From assembly GCA_030592985.1 (NCBI GenBank), contig JAUVIB010000221.1:1-5921 (forward strand): a DNA stretch of 5,921 bases. The letters are read 5' to 3'. The position numbers were made by a program, and so were the translations under genes. The notes beneath the pieces were generated by a model. The model saw only the letters and a program-made list of their open reading frames with translations. It was not told where the DNA came from and made no database searches. Source of the stretch: Calditrichaceae bacterium (GTDB lineage Bacteria > Calditrichota > Calditrichia > Calditrichales > Calditrichaceae). Below, in pieces: positions 1 to 5,921 of the stretch. Every line of letters starts with the position of its first letter. Within the stretch, counting starts at the first letter, position 1.

Positions 1-1690
1 AAACAAAAATATAATCATCATCCGAGGTATTTGGAGGACGCATATTAACAAATTCTCTGTCAAAATAAATAACTTTTTGCGGCTTCTCCGTCGGATCGCC
101 TGGAGTATCCGGCCCGCTGTAAGCTCTTCCTACTTCAGCAAAAATATAATCAAACTCATTCGGCTCAGCTTTATACCGTTTAATTCCACCAAGATCTACC
201 TCAGTGCCGGGTTTAAAATCATTTATGCTCATTATTTTTAATCGGTCTGTCTGACCTCCTAAATCCGATCCGCTTGCGTTGTAGTTTTGTCCCGGGACAT
301 CGAATAAAACAATATTACTCCCTTGTCCGACATTGTGATAGTCGTGATGAGCGCCGCCGCCGCCTTGAATTGCCAGGGGACCATATTTATATATCGAAAA
401 ATGGCCCTGGTTAAAATTTGACCAATAGCCGCCATGACAAGCCCAGGGCATTGCCTTAAAGGTGATAAAAACATCATCATAACTTTCATAACCAGAGCGC
501 ATGATAACTAATCCCATACCTTCAAAGTGATTGGTTAACGGTATATTTAATTGCGACGGTGACTGAGCAGGAACATCCGGCATAAACCCAACTAATCGAT
601 TAAGAACCGGGAATTCCCATCTTGTCACCATATACTCTGATATAGCATCACCCGCAATATTCTCAATAATCCATCTTTGCAAAGCGATCATATCAGGTAC
701 GTGCTTTTTTAGTCCTCTCATTGAGTGAAACAATCTTCTTCCATGATTATGTGGTTTGGAGACGCTCCCATCATGCGCATCCTGATTCCAGATAAACAAT
801 TGATTATTGGGTAAAGAAGAATTATTATCAGTAAGAGGAATTGGCTGAACATAGGCAAGAGCAAATAGTGGATAATATTTAAAATAACCGGAATTTGTAA
901 AATAGTCTTCTCCTGTTGCTGTTCTCCAGGCCTCGATACAGAGATACAGCATTGCTCCGAAATCTTGAGAATAACCAAATCCGCTAATGGTTCCACCATT
1001 TGGAGCAAGAAAATTAATGACCCCCATTGTACCTGTGGGTCCTACTTCCTCCGGATAAAACAGATCACAAAAATATTGTGAATCTGAGTTATAAAATCCG
1101 ACATTGTATATACTTACCGCGGAAATAAAAGTAGGAGAGTAGTCATAAGCATAATGACCTATCGGACTATCGCTAAAATCAGCGGTGTACATCATATTTT
1201 TTATTCGTTCTGCCACTTGTTGTCTTTGCGTAGTTGTTAAAAGATCAAAAAGCCAGTCATATCCTAGCGGTAAACCAAAAATAGAACTATTCGCGATGTC
1301 TCTCCAATCATGAATATTTATCGCTCTATCAGGTAAGCCCAATAATCCTGTTACAGCTTTTTGTTCATATTCACTGAGGGAATGACCATAATTAAATCCA
1401 GGTATTAATCCCACCTGGTGGATATATGCATAATTAATAACATGCGCCCATTCACCTGAACTATTATATCTTGAATCACATTCATTTATAAACTCCTGCC
1501 ATTCACGTTGCATGTGATTTTGGATAAGTGTTCTAATTTCCGGTAAAGATTCAGGCGTTAGATAAACTCTTGGATGGATACCTTGTCCAGCCAAACTATT
1601 TGGATCAGGGACATATTGTGAGAAAACAGATGAAGTATTTAAAATTATCGATATAATAAAAAATACTATATATCTTTTATTGATAATCAT
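1..1690 (-). CDS. Secreted heparinase II/III-like polysaccharide lyase (3' end cut by window start)
   Basis: This frame is open for 563 codons from ATG at 1690 to the window edge, with no stop, so the C-terminus is missing. Residues 1-24 form a signal peptide: basic NKR, then a hydrophobic stretch, with cleavage likely after VFS24. The mature start has HPRVYLTPESLPEIR, the usual opening of heparinase II/III and alginate-lyase-like proteins. A helical (alpha/alpha toroid-like) part follows, with HDWRD at 127-131 and NGGTISGFGYSQD ending near 242 (Y240 a candidate catalytic tyrosine). Next come PHNH (H314, H316) and the heparinase II/III-like beta-sandwich core, with CHGGYW (H419), NQGHFSIYKYGPLAIQGGG (H430) and AHHDYH (447-452). 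VIYFDREFV (540-548) fits the later sandwich strands. Members cleave uronate-containing polysaccharides by beta-elimination; the substrate here is unknown. It is the last gene seen in a polysaccharide gene run, 72 bases after a glycosyltransferase. Family assignment is by motif reading. An in-frame ATG at 1705 would add five residues, but the ribosome site favours 1690. Confidence 0.8.
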   Translation of the reverse strand, partial: MIINKRYIVFFIISIILNTSSVFSQYVPDPNSLAGQGIHPRVYLTPESLPEIRTLIQNHMQREWQEFINECDSRYNSSGEWAHVINYAYIHQVGLIPGFNYGHSLSEYEQKAVTGLLGLPDRAINIHDWRDIANSSIFGLPLGYDWLFDLLTTTQRQQVAERIKNMMYTADFSDSPIGHYAYDYSPTFISAVSIYNVGFYNSDSQYFCDLFYPEEVGPTGTMGVINFLAPNGGTISGFGYSQDFGAMLYLCIEAWRTATGEDYFTNSGYFKYYPLFALAYVQPIPLTDNNSSLPNNQLFIWNQDAHDGSVSKPHNHGRRLFHSMRGLKKHVPDMIALQRWIIENIAGDAISEYMVTRWEFPVLNRLVGFMPDVPAQSPSQLNIPLTNHFEGMGLVIMRSGYESYDDVFITFKAMPWACHGGYWSNFNQGHFSIYKYGPLAIQGGGGAHHDYHNVGQGSNIVLFDVPGQNYNASGSDLGGQTDRLKIMSINDFKPGTEVDLGGIKRYKAEPNEFDYIFAEVGRAYSGPDTPGDPTEKPQKVIYFDREFVNMRPPNTSDDDYIFV

Positions 1691-1697
1691 AAAATGA

Positions 1698-1703
1698 CTC
1701 TCC
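1698..1703 (-). promoter_or_regulatory. Ribosome binding site of the heparinase-like gene
   Basis: On the minus strand GGAGAG lies 7 bases before the ATG at 1690. It is the clearest Shine-Dalgarno-like site in the window. It decides between two in-frame ATGs: the one at 1705 overlaps this site and has only AT-rich sequence before it, while the one at 1690 is well placed and starts directly at the basic head of the signal peptide. Confidence 0.6.
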
Positions 1704-1762
1704 ATTTTATTTTAACTATGAAAATTAATTCTATCTGATTCTATTATTTTAAATCATGTGTG

Positions 1763-2947
1763 CTAATTGGCTATTTTTTGCTCATATTTAATTAAAGTTT
1801 TCTCTACGTTTCTTTGCCAATTAAGCTCAAGTAATATTTTTTTCCGTGCATTATTACCAATTCGATTTCTTTCTTCAAGATTATTTACCAAGAACTCTAT
1901 TTTTTTTTGTAAATCTATTTGATTATTACGTTCGAAAAGTAGGCCGTCTTCATTATTTGAAATAATATCCTCTATTGGTATTAGTCTAGGAGCTAATACC
2001 GGTTTTTGCATTGCCATATATTCCAGAATTTTCATAGGCGAACCATAGTCATTAGAATCCGGCATAATACTAAGATCGAACGCAGAAATATAAGCAGGTA
2101 TCTCTTCATGAGGGATTCTTCCGGTAAAAATTATAAAATCTTTCATATTATTTTTCTGAACAAACTTTTCATATTCTGAACGTTTTTCACCATCTCCAAT
2201 AATAATTATTTTTAGATTCAATTTATTTAAATCAATATTTCTTAAAGTTTCCAGAAAAAATTCGATACCGTGCCAGTTTCTTAAAATTCCAACAAATCCC
2301 AGAAATATATTATTGTTTCCCCATTGTCTTTTTAATAATTCACCATCGTATTTATCAGGATTAAATTTGTCAAGATTTGCTCCATTCGGTATCACAATAA
2401 TATTTTCAGCTTTTATACCCCGCTTAATTAAAATTGCTTTTAATCTTGTGGAAACAGTGACAATAAACAGTATATTTTTATAAATATAATTCTCAATAAA
2501 ATATGAAATTCGGGGAAATTTTATGTTTTCAAATATGAGCCTGCCTTTATAAGAATAGATTGAATTAACTTCTAAGATCATCGGTATTTTTAATAATCTT
2601 GCCGCTAAAACAGGAGCAAAATTATAATTTGCATGACGTTTATATATAAAATCCGCTTTTTCATTTCGGAATGCCAAATACATTTTTATTAAATCAAAAA
2701 AATTGTACAGAATTCTTACAAATTCAAAAACATGTTGGGGTAATAGTCCTCTTATTTTATGAATTAAGCCAGTATGACCTTTATGCGAGTCTGGCGCAAA
2801 TTTATCTTTTTGTGATGTAACATTAGCAATCATTTTTATATCATGTCCAAGTTTTTTAAAGGAATTAAATATTTCCAGAATATGAATTGCCTCTGCTCCA
2901 TCTAACAGAGTTTGATGATGATATAGAATTTTATATTTTTTATTCAT
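1763..2947 (-). CDS. Glycosyltransferase, GT4-type (group 1), GT-B fold
   Basis: The gene encodes a complete 394-residue protein, a normal length for GT4 enzymes. These transfer a sugar from a nucleotide-sugar donor to a growing lipid-linked glycan on the cytoplasmic side of the inner membrane. The N-terminal Rossmann-like half opens with KILYHHQ and AEAIHILEIFNSFKKLGHD (residues 6-36), the usual acceptor-side glycine/histidine region. The linker IPNGANLDKF is at 186-195. The donor-binding half has GFVGILRNWHGIEF (217-230), IIGDGE (249-254), FTGRIPHEEIPAYISAFDL (274-292) and SPMKILEYMA (303-312). E309 is the second glutamate of the EX7E motif; the first is replaced by Y301 (with D300 beside it), a variant seen in GT4 relatives with an SPMK segment. 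There is no signal peptide; a hydrophobic, basic stretch near 60-95 may touch the membrane. Donor and acceptor cannot be told. The sequence is very AT-rich. The stop is TAG, and only a weak AGGT lies 10 bases before the ATG. Confidence 0.9.
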   Translation of the reverse strand: MNKKYKILYHHQTLLDGAEAIHILEIFNSFKKLGHDIKMIANVTSQKDKFAPDSHKGHTGLIHKIRGLLPQHVFEFVRILYNFFDLIKMYLAFRNEKADFIYKRHANYNFAPVLAARLLKIPMILEVNSIYSYKGRLIFENIKFPRISYFIENYIYKNILFIVTVSTRLKAILIKRGIKAENIIVIPNGANLDKFNPDKYDGELLKRQWGNNNIFLGFVGILRNWHGIEFFLETLRNIDLNKLNLKIIIIGDGEKRSEYEKFVQKNNMKDFIIFTGRIPHEEIPAYISAFDLSIMPDSNDYGSPMKILEYMAMQKPVLAPRLIPIEDIISNNEDGLLFERNNQIDLQKKIEFLVNNLEERNRIGNNARKKILLELNWQRNVEKTLIKYEQKIAN

Positions 2948-2971
2948 TAATAGCTTTACCTAAATTGAATG

Positions 2972-3000
2972 ATTCTTATTTAATATATACAATACTTCAA
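2972..3000 (-). promoter_or_regulatory. Possible promoter ahead of the 1763-2947 glycosyltransferase gene
   Basis: On the minus strand TTGAAG (2995-3000) and AAGAAT (2972-2977) are 17 bases apart and each match the sigma-70 consensus hexamers at four of six positions. They lie just after the palindrome and 24 bases before the start codon. The region is so AT-rich that such a match may be chance, and FCB-group bacteria often use a different -7/-33 pattern. This is a weak call, made because this is the widest gap in the gene run. Confidence 0.18.
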
Positions 3001-3005
3001 AATGG

Positions 3006-3025
3006 ATTCCCGCTTTCGCGGGAAA
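3006..3025. repeat. Short palindromic repeat (REP/dRS3-like unit)
   Basis: TTCCCGC (3007-3013), a TTTC loop and GCGGGAA (3018-3024) form a perfect 7-bp stem with a 4-base loop, rich in GC within a very AT-rich gap. The unit ATTCCC-N8-GGGAAA matches the published dRS3 repeat pattern of Neisseria (ATTCCC-N8-GGGAAT) except at the last base. Similar units occur as dispersed repeats in many unrelated bacteria. A link to Neisseria is not implied. It could slow transcription or protect the 3' end of the upstream kinase message, but no T-tract follows it on the minus strand, so it is not a standard intrinsic terminator. Confidence 0.7.
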
Positions 3026-3053
3026 GATACTTTCACCATTTGAGTTTGTTGTT

Positions 3054-3073
3054 ACGCCCATGAAAACGGACGT
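3054..3073. repeat. Second imperfect hairpin in the same gap
   Basis: On the plus strand ACGCCC (3054-3059) and GGACGT (3068-3073) can pair over an 8-base loop. Read on the minus strand this is ACGTCC-loop-GGGCGT, six pairs including one G-U wobble. One base change would make it a perfect palindrome. It lies 28 bases after the stop of the 3101-4126 kinase gene in transcription order and about 30 bases before the stronger palindrome. The two may be parts of one dispersed element or a two-hairpin 3' end of the kinase message. Confidence 0.4.
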
Positions 3074-3100
3074 TTAGAAAAAGATCTCTCAATTTAAGTT

Positions 3101-4126
3101 CTATATATTAATTATTTTTTTTATGTTTTTATGATGATTTAGTATCACCCATTTATTATACATTTTTTGTTTTATCGGTAAAATATCCAATCTTGCCACA
3201 CCAACAAAATGCGTTATAAAATGCCTGAGTAAAAAGAACCTGAACTTTAGATCATTCGGACCATCAGTATATCCATAAGAATTTAGAAAGGTATTTTGTA
3301 ACTTATTAATTACACCGGGTCTATATATTGGCTTGTATTTCAATAATTCAAGTTGATGATAGAATCGTGTCATATCAAAATAATGATGTCCAACGCCAAT
3401 TTCACCGAAGTCATGTAAAGCCACTTCATCAGTGTTCAACATAATATTTCCCATAGTGAAGTCCAGATGTAAATGTACCATACTATGTTCTTCATCAGGG
3501 AATTCCGAAACACATCTTTTATAAAAATTAAGAATTGCCTGTCTGTTCTTCTCAGAAAATTTTGCATAAGGATTATTTTTAAGTTTTACCAGCCTTATGT
3601 CCACATCATCTATTATATCATTGAAATTGTATTTTTTATCTGTCACCTTTTTATCTTGCAGTATTTTCAATAATTTTCCGGTTTTGCTGATTCCGTTGGA
3701 AAAAAAATCTATATTCTTTTTTGACGGAAAATATTTAGCCTTTTTATAAATGAGTTGTCCTATATTTACGCCATTAAAGTGTTCAGTAATTATTGCATGT
3801 AGATGACCTGAATGGTAAACAGGTTTAAATGTTGTAAAACCTTTTATTGGCGCCAAATAGTCATACCAGAACAAATTTGTTTTGAAATCCCGTTTAATTG
3901 TAGCTTTAAATTTCTCTTTCTGTTCATTATGAAAATTTTTATATATTTTAATGAATACTTTTTTTATACCTTTTTTACCTTCAATTTTATAAACTGCTTG
4001 GCTGGAATACATCCTTTCGAAAGATGATAAATATGAATATTTGACAATTTCTCCGATTTCTAATCTTTGTATAAAATTGCTTTTTGAGAATTCGTCTAAA
4101 ATAGTTTCGTACGTTTCAGTATTCAT
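3101..4126 (-). CDS. APH/choline kinase-fold phosphotransferase in a polysaccharide locus
   Basis: The gene encodes a complete 341-residue soluble protein with no signal peptide or membrane segment. The kinase signature is in its C-terminal half: HLDFTMGN (H220, D222, N227) matches the HxDxxxxN catalytic loop of aminoglycoside phosphotransferase-like kinases. HDFGEIGVGHHYFDMTRF (238-255) holds the metal-binding DFG aspartate D239 and the following FDMTRF segment. In the N-terminal lobe VFIKIYK (K60) is the likely ATP-binding lysine, and ITEHFNG (112-118) looks like the hinge. Members use ATP to phosphorylate a hydroxyl of a small molecule such as an aminoglycoside, choline, homoserine or sugar. 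Lying between two glycosyltransferases, it more likely phosphorylates a sugar or polymer component than an antibiotic, but this is inference. The start is ATG at 4126, 41 bases after the previous gene, with no clear ribosome site. It is strongly AT-rich, like the gene after it. A WaaP/Kdo-kinase-type glycan kinase is an alternative reading. Confidence 0.75.
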   Translation of the reverse strand: MNTETYETILDEFSKSNFIQRLEIGEIVKYSYLSSFERMYSSQAVYKIEGKKGIKKVFIKIYKNFHNEQKEKFKATIKRDFKTNLFWYDYLAPIKGFTTFKPVYHSGHLHAIITEHFNGVNIGQLIYKKAKYFPSKKNIDFFSNGISKTGKLLKILQDKKVTDKKYNFNDIIDDVDIRLVKLKNNPYAKFSEKNRQAILNFYKRCVSEFPDEEHSMVHLHLDFTMGNIMLNTDEVALHDFGEIGVGHHYFDMTRFYHQLELLKYKPIYRPGVINKLQNTFLNSYGYTDGPNDLKFRFFLLRHFITHFVGVARLDILPIKQKMYNKWVILNHHKNIKKIINI

Positions 4127-4167
4127 AGATTAAATCCGATAATCTACGGACAAAAAATATTAAACAG

Positions 4168-5250
4168 TTATATGATAAATAAAAGATCCAATTCCGTTTG
4201 TAAAGTATCATCTAGCTCCGGCTTTACAATATTATCTACACTTTCTTGATAATTACTTAAAGTATTTATTATCTTTTTGGTTAAATCTTCTACATTATTC
4301 TCATAGTTTATAACAGATTCCGGACGAGTACCGTTTTTACTAGCTAGTACAGGAATTCCTAGCGAAAGTGATTCTAACACAGAAGAAGCAACTCCGTCTT
4401 TAACCGGAGTTCTGATGTACATTTTGGATTTAGTTAGCGTATTCAGAAACACATTATGGTCTAGTTGGTATGCCATTTTCAAATTATTTCCTAAATCCAA
4501 TTCATCTATCAGTTTCATAATTTCATCATAATTTTCTTCGTATGCTGTGGATACTGCCATAAACAAACCAACTTTCGGATTTTCCCTGGTTACGTTTTTT
4601 ACAGCCTTTAATAAGATATCAATCGAATATTCAGGACGGAAAAAAGCGGTGGAAAATAATACCTGATCGTGTTCCTGAAAAAATTGTTCGATTTCATCGT
4701 CTAATTCTACCGGCAGGAAATCAAGATACTGTTTAGTGAATCCCTGAATGGGATGTACCTTTTCTGAAGGAATATTATACCCTACTATATTCTTCTTAAC
4801 CGCCTCATTATTGCATATTATTACTTTAGGAATTCCGAAAAGTGTCTTGTAAAGTAAAGTCAGTTTTGGCGCCTGTGATTGGGGAAAGTATTTTTGGATT
4901 GGTCCTGCATGAAATGTAAGAGCCACTTTCCGGCGACCGAATATCAGTCCGATAATCTGAGAAATAAGACAAAGCATAAAGCCCTTTGGAGAGTCGCCAT
5001 TAATGTGATTTTGTAATGTGTAACCGCGTAATACATGTGTAAGACAAACCCATGTATATTGGAATCCATTTTTCAAAGAAATATACTGATCTGATTTCGT
5101 TAATCTGCTTTTACCTGTATTTAAGATTTTGCAACTATAACCCTGCTCATCACATACTTTTTTAATGTAATAGGCCCGCATTGTCCAACCGCCGTAAGGA
5201 GGAGGGTAGGGTGATATTTTTAAAATTTTTAGTTTCTTGTCATTATTCAC
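4168..5250 (-). CDS. Glycosyltransferase, GT4-type, GTG start
   Basis: The gene encodes a complete 360-residue protein of the GT-B fold, a little short for GT4. KILKISPYPPPYGGWTMRA (8-26) is the N-terminal strand and glycine-rich loop common in this family. FHAGPIQKYF (113-122) and VIICNNEAVKKNI (143-155) fit the first Rossmann domain; the second starts near VLFSTAFFRPEYSIDILLKAV (197-217). DGVASSVLESLSLGIPVLAS (285-304) is the donor-site signature, with D285 and E293 in the EX7E spacing and aspartate in place of the first glutamate. It probably adds one sugar to a surface glycan; donor and linkage are unknown. The start is taken as GTG at 5250 because an in-frame TAA lies directly before it and the next in-frame ATG (residue 24) would remove the N-terminal strand. 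A weak GGGAAAG lies upstream. Sampled lines are less AT-rich than the next two genes. The hydrophobic end LDLLFII is a normal stop, not an edge effect. Confidence 0.85.
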   Translation of the reverse strand: MNNDKKLKILKISPYPPPYGGWTMRAYYIKKVCDEQGYSCKILNTGKSRLTKSDQYISLKNGFQYTWVCLTHVLRGYTLQNHINGDSPKGFMLCLISQIIGLIFGRRKVALTFHAGPIQKYFPQSQAPKLTLLYKTLFGIPKVIICNNEAVKKNIVGYNIPSEKVHPIQGFTKQYLDFLPVELDDEIEQFFQEHDQVLFSTAFFRPEYSIDILLKAVKNVTRENPKVGLFMAVSTAYEENYDEIMKLIDELDLGNNLKMAYQLDHNVFLNTLTKSKMYIRTPVKDGVASSVLESLSLGIPVLASKNGTRPESVINYENNVEDLTKKIINTLSNYQESVDNIVKPELDDTLQTELDLLFII

Positions 5251-5288
5251 TTAAGAACACTTTCCCATTTATTATTACCGAAAAAAAG

Positions 5289-5921
5289 CTATTTCACCAC
5301 CTGCATTATAATTGCTTTTTGAAATGATACGCATGTTAAGCGGCAAATATAAACTCCACTTGCAACTATAATTCCTGAATCATTATTTATTTTCCACGAA
5401 ACAGAATGCCAGCCCTTTGGGAATTTATCATTCATAAGTAGTTTAATCATGTTTCCATTGGTATCAAAAATCTCCAGGCGAGCATTTGCAGTTTGCGGCA
5501 TATAAAACTGAATCTGTGTACTATTATTAAAAGGATTTGGGTAGTTTTGTTTTAAATAGAATTGATTTGGATTCATCGCCTTATCCTTAGATATACTGAC
5601 AGGATTGATAACATTAACTATATCCATTTGGGATGGATCATTCGTTCCAAGATTATATGGTTCCCCGGCGGCAGTGTCCACATGGTGCGCCCTGTCGATC
5701 GTTTCACATCCTAAATCCGCCAACATCTGTCTTCCCACATAATCAAGAACAACCGTATTCTGGCTCATAAATATTTTATTTGGAGTTGCTTGTGGTAAAC
5801 CACCTGGGCCTCCGTTTACTACCGCGAATAAAGCGTCACAAATATTAATCATCTGTTTTCCTGCAATTTCAGGTAATGAATTCAGGGCCGGTAAAAACGG
5901 ATCAGCATGGTCATCATGCAT
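5289..5921 (-). CDS. C-terminal part of a DUF362-like protein with T9SS type A sorting tail (5' end outside window)
   Basis: The last 210 residues are visible. The ATG at 5921 is at the window edge and falls inside a domain, so the true start is upstream. Residues 1-105 resemble the end of DUF362: MINICDALFAVVNGGPGG (24-41) and NKIFMSQNTVVLDYVGRQML (48-67), followed by LGTNDPSQMDIV. DUF362 proteins are poorly understood; some have iron-sulfur ferredoxin segments, none visible here. After a linker, residues 121-210 form a T9SS-type sorting domain: QNYPNPFNNSTQIQF (125-139), ARLEIFDTNGNMIKLL (147-162), SGVYICRL (188-195) and a final strand with KAIIMQVVK. Such tails take proteins across the outer membrane and are removed at the surface, so the protein is probably exported; its signal peptide would lie outside the window. 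The stop is TAG, 38 bases before the next gene. A direct role in polysaccharide making is not evident. The tail call is firmer than the DUF362 call. Confidence 0.75.
   Translation of the reverse strand: MHDDHADPFLPALNSLPEIAGKQMINICDALFAVVNGGPGGLPQATPNKIFMSQNTVVLDYVGRQMLADLGCETIDRAHHVDTAAGEPYNLGTNDPSQMDIVNVINPVSISKDKAMNPNQFYLKQNYPNPFNNSTQIQFYMPQTANARLEIFDTNGNMIKLLMNDKFPKGWHSVSWKINNDSGIIVASGVYICRLTCVSFQKAIIMQVVK

Noticed and set aside
259..489. Minus-strand open frame of 76 codons inside the heparinase-like gene
   Set aside because: It lies in another frame of a long gene with clear family motifs and a signal peptide, has no ribosome site, and resembles no protein family.
718..1008. Minus-strand open frame of 96 codons with a hydrophobic stretch
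   Set aside because: It overlaps the heparinase-like gene in another frame; the hydrophobic run comes from AT-rich codons read out of frame.
1703..1705. Upstream in-frame ATG for the heparinase-like gene
   Set aside because: It overlaps the GGAGAG ribosome site that fits the ATG at 1690, lacks its own site, and would place MESHF before the signal peptide head.
3007..3024. The perfect palindrome as an intrinsic terminator of the kinase message
   Set aside because: The stem is followed on the minus strand by TCCATTTTGAAG and not by a T-tract; a dispersed repeat explains it better.
3473..4027. Two plus-strand open frames (3473-3673 and 3812-4027) that look like small membrane proteins
   Set aside because: They are antisense to the kinase gene, which has intact catalytic motifs there. 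Phe/Ile-rich products are expected from the reverse of AT-rich lysine codons.
4127..4145. AGATTA / TAATCT inverted repeat just before the kinase start codon
   Set aside because: The 6-bp AT-rich stem with a 7-base loop is weak and expected by chance in this composition; there is no support for an operator or attenuator.
5269..5288. T-run after the stop of the DUF362-like gene as an intrinsic terminator
   Set aside because: Seven Ts follow the stop on the minus strand, but no stable GC-rich stem precedes them, so a terminator is not supported.
5919..5921. ATG at the window edge as the start of the DUF362-like gene
   Set aside because: It falls inside a domain, no signal peptide follows although the protein carries a T9SS tail, and the frame stays open to the window edge.

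Overview
The window carries five genes, all read on the minus strand, so transcription runs from the high-coordinate end to the low end. They are closely packed, with gaps of about 40 to 150 bases. In transcription order they are: the C-terminal part of a DUF362-like protein with a type IX secretion (T9SS) sorting tail (cut by the window end at 5921); a GT4-type glycosyltransferase; a kinase of the aminoglycoside phosphotransferase/choline kinase fold; a second GT4-type glycosyltransferase; and a secreted heparinase II/III-like polysaccharide lyase (cut by the window start at 1). No rRNA, tRNA, CRISPR array, transposase or integrase is visible.

The host is probably an AT-rich Gram-negative of the FCB group. 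The best clue is the C-terminal tail of the 5289-5921 gene, with a QNYPNPFN motif followed by a beta-sandwich ending in SGVYICRL and a basic tail. Such tails are typical of T9SS-cargo proteins in Bacteroidota, Ignavibacteria, Calditrichota, KSB1 and related lineages. The exact phylum cannot be fixed from this window.

The middle three genes look like part of a cell-surface or extracellular polysaccharide locus. Two glycosyltransferases would add sugars on the cytoplasmic side of the inner membrane, and the small-molecule-type kinase between them may phosphorylate a sugar or other component of the polymer. The heparinase II/III-like protein has a clear signal peptide and would act outside the cytoplasm, trimming, editing or clearing the uronate-containing polymer. 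The joint role is inferred from neighbourhood and family membership. The DUF362/T9SS protein may belong to a separate upstream unit.

The main non-coding item is the 153-base gap 2948-3100. It holds a perfect 7-bp-stem palindrome (TTCCCGC-TTTC-GCGGGAA) of a type dispersed in many bacterial genomes, with a second imperfect hairpin about 30 bases away. Base composition is uneven: sampled lines in the 1763-2947 and 3101-4126 genes are far more AT-rich than those in the flanking genes, which suggests that this pair was assembled into the locus separately. There is no gene-free stretch longer than 300 bases.
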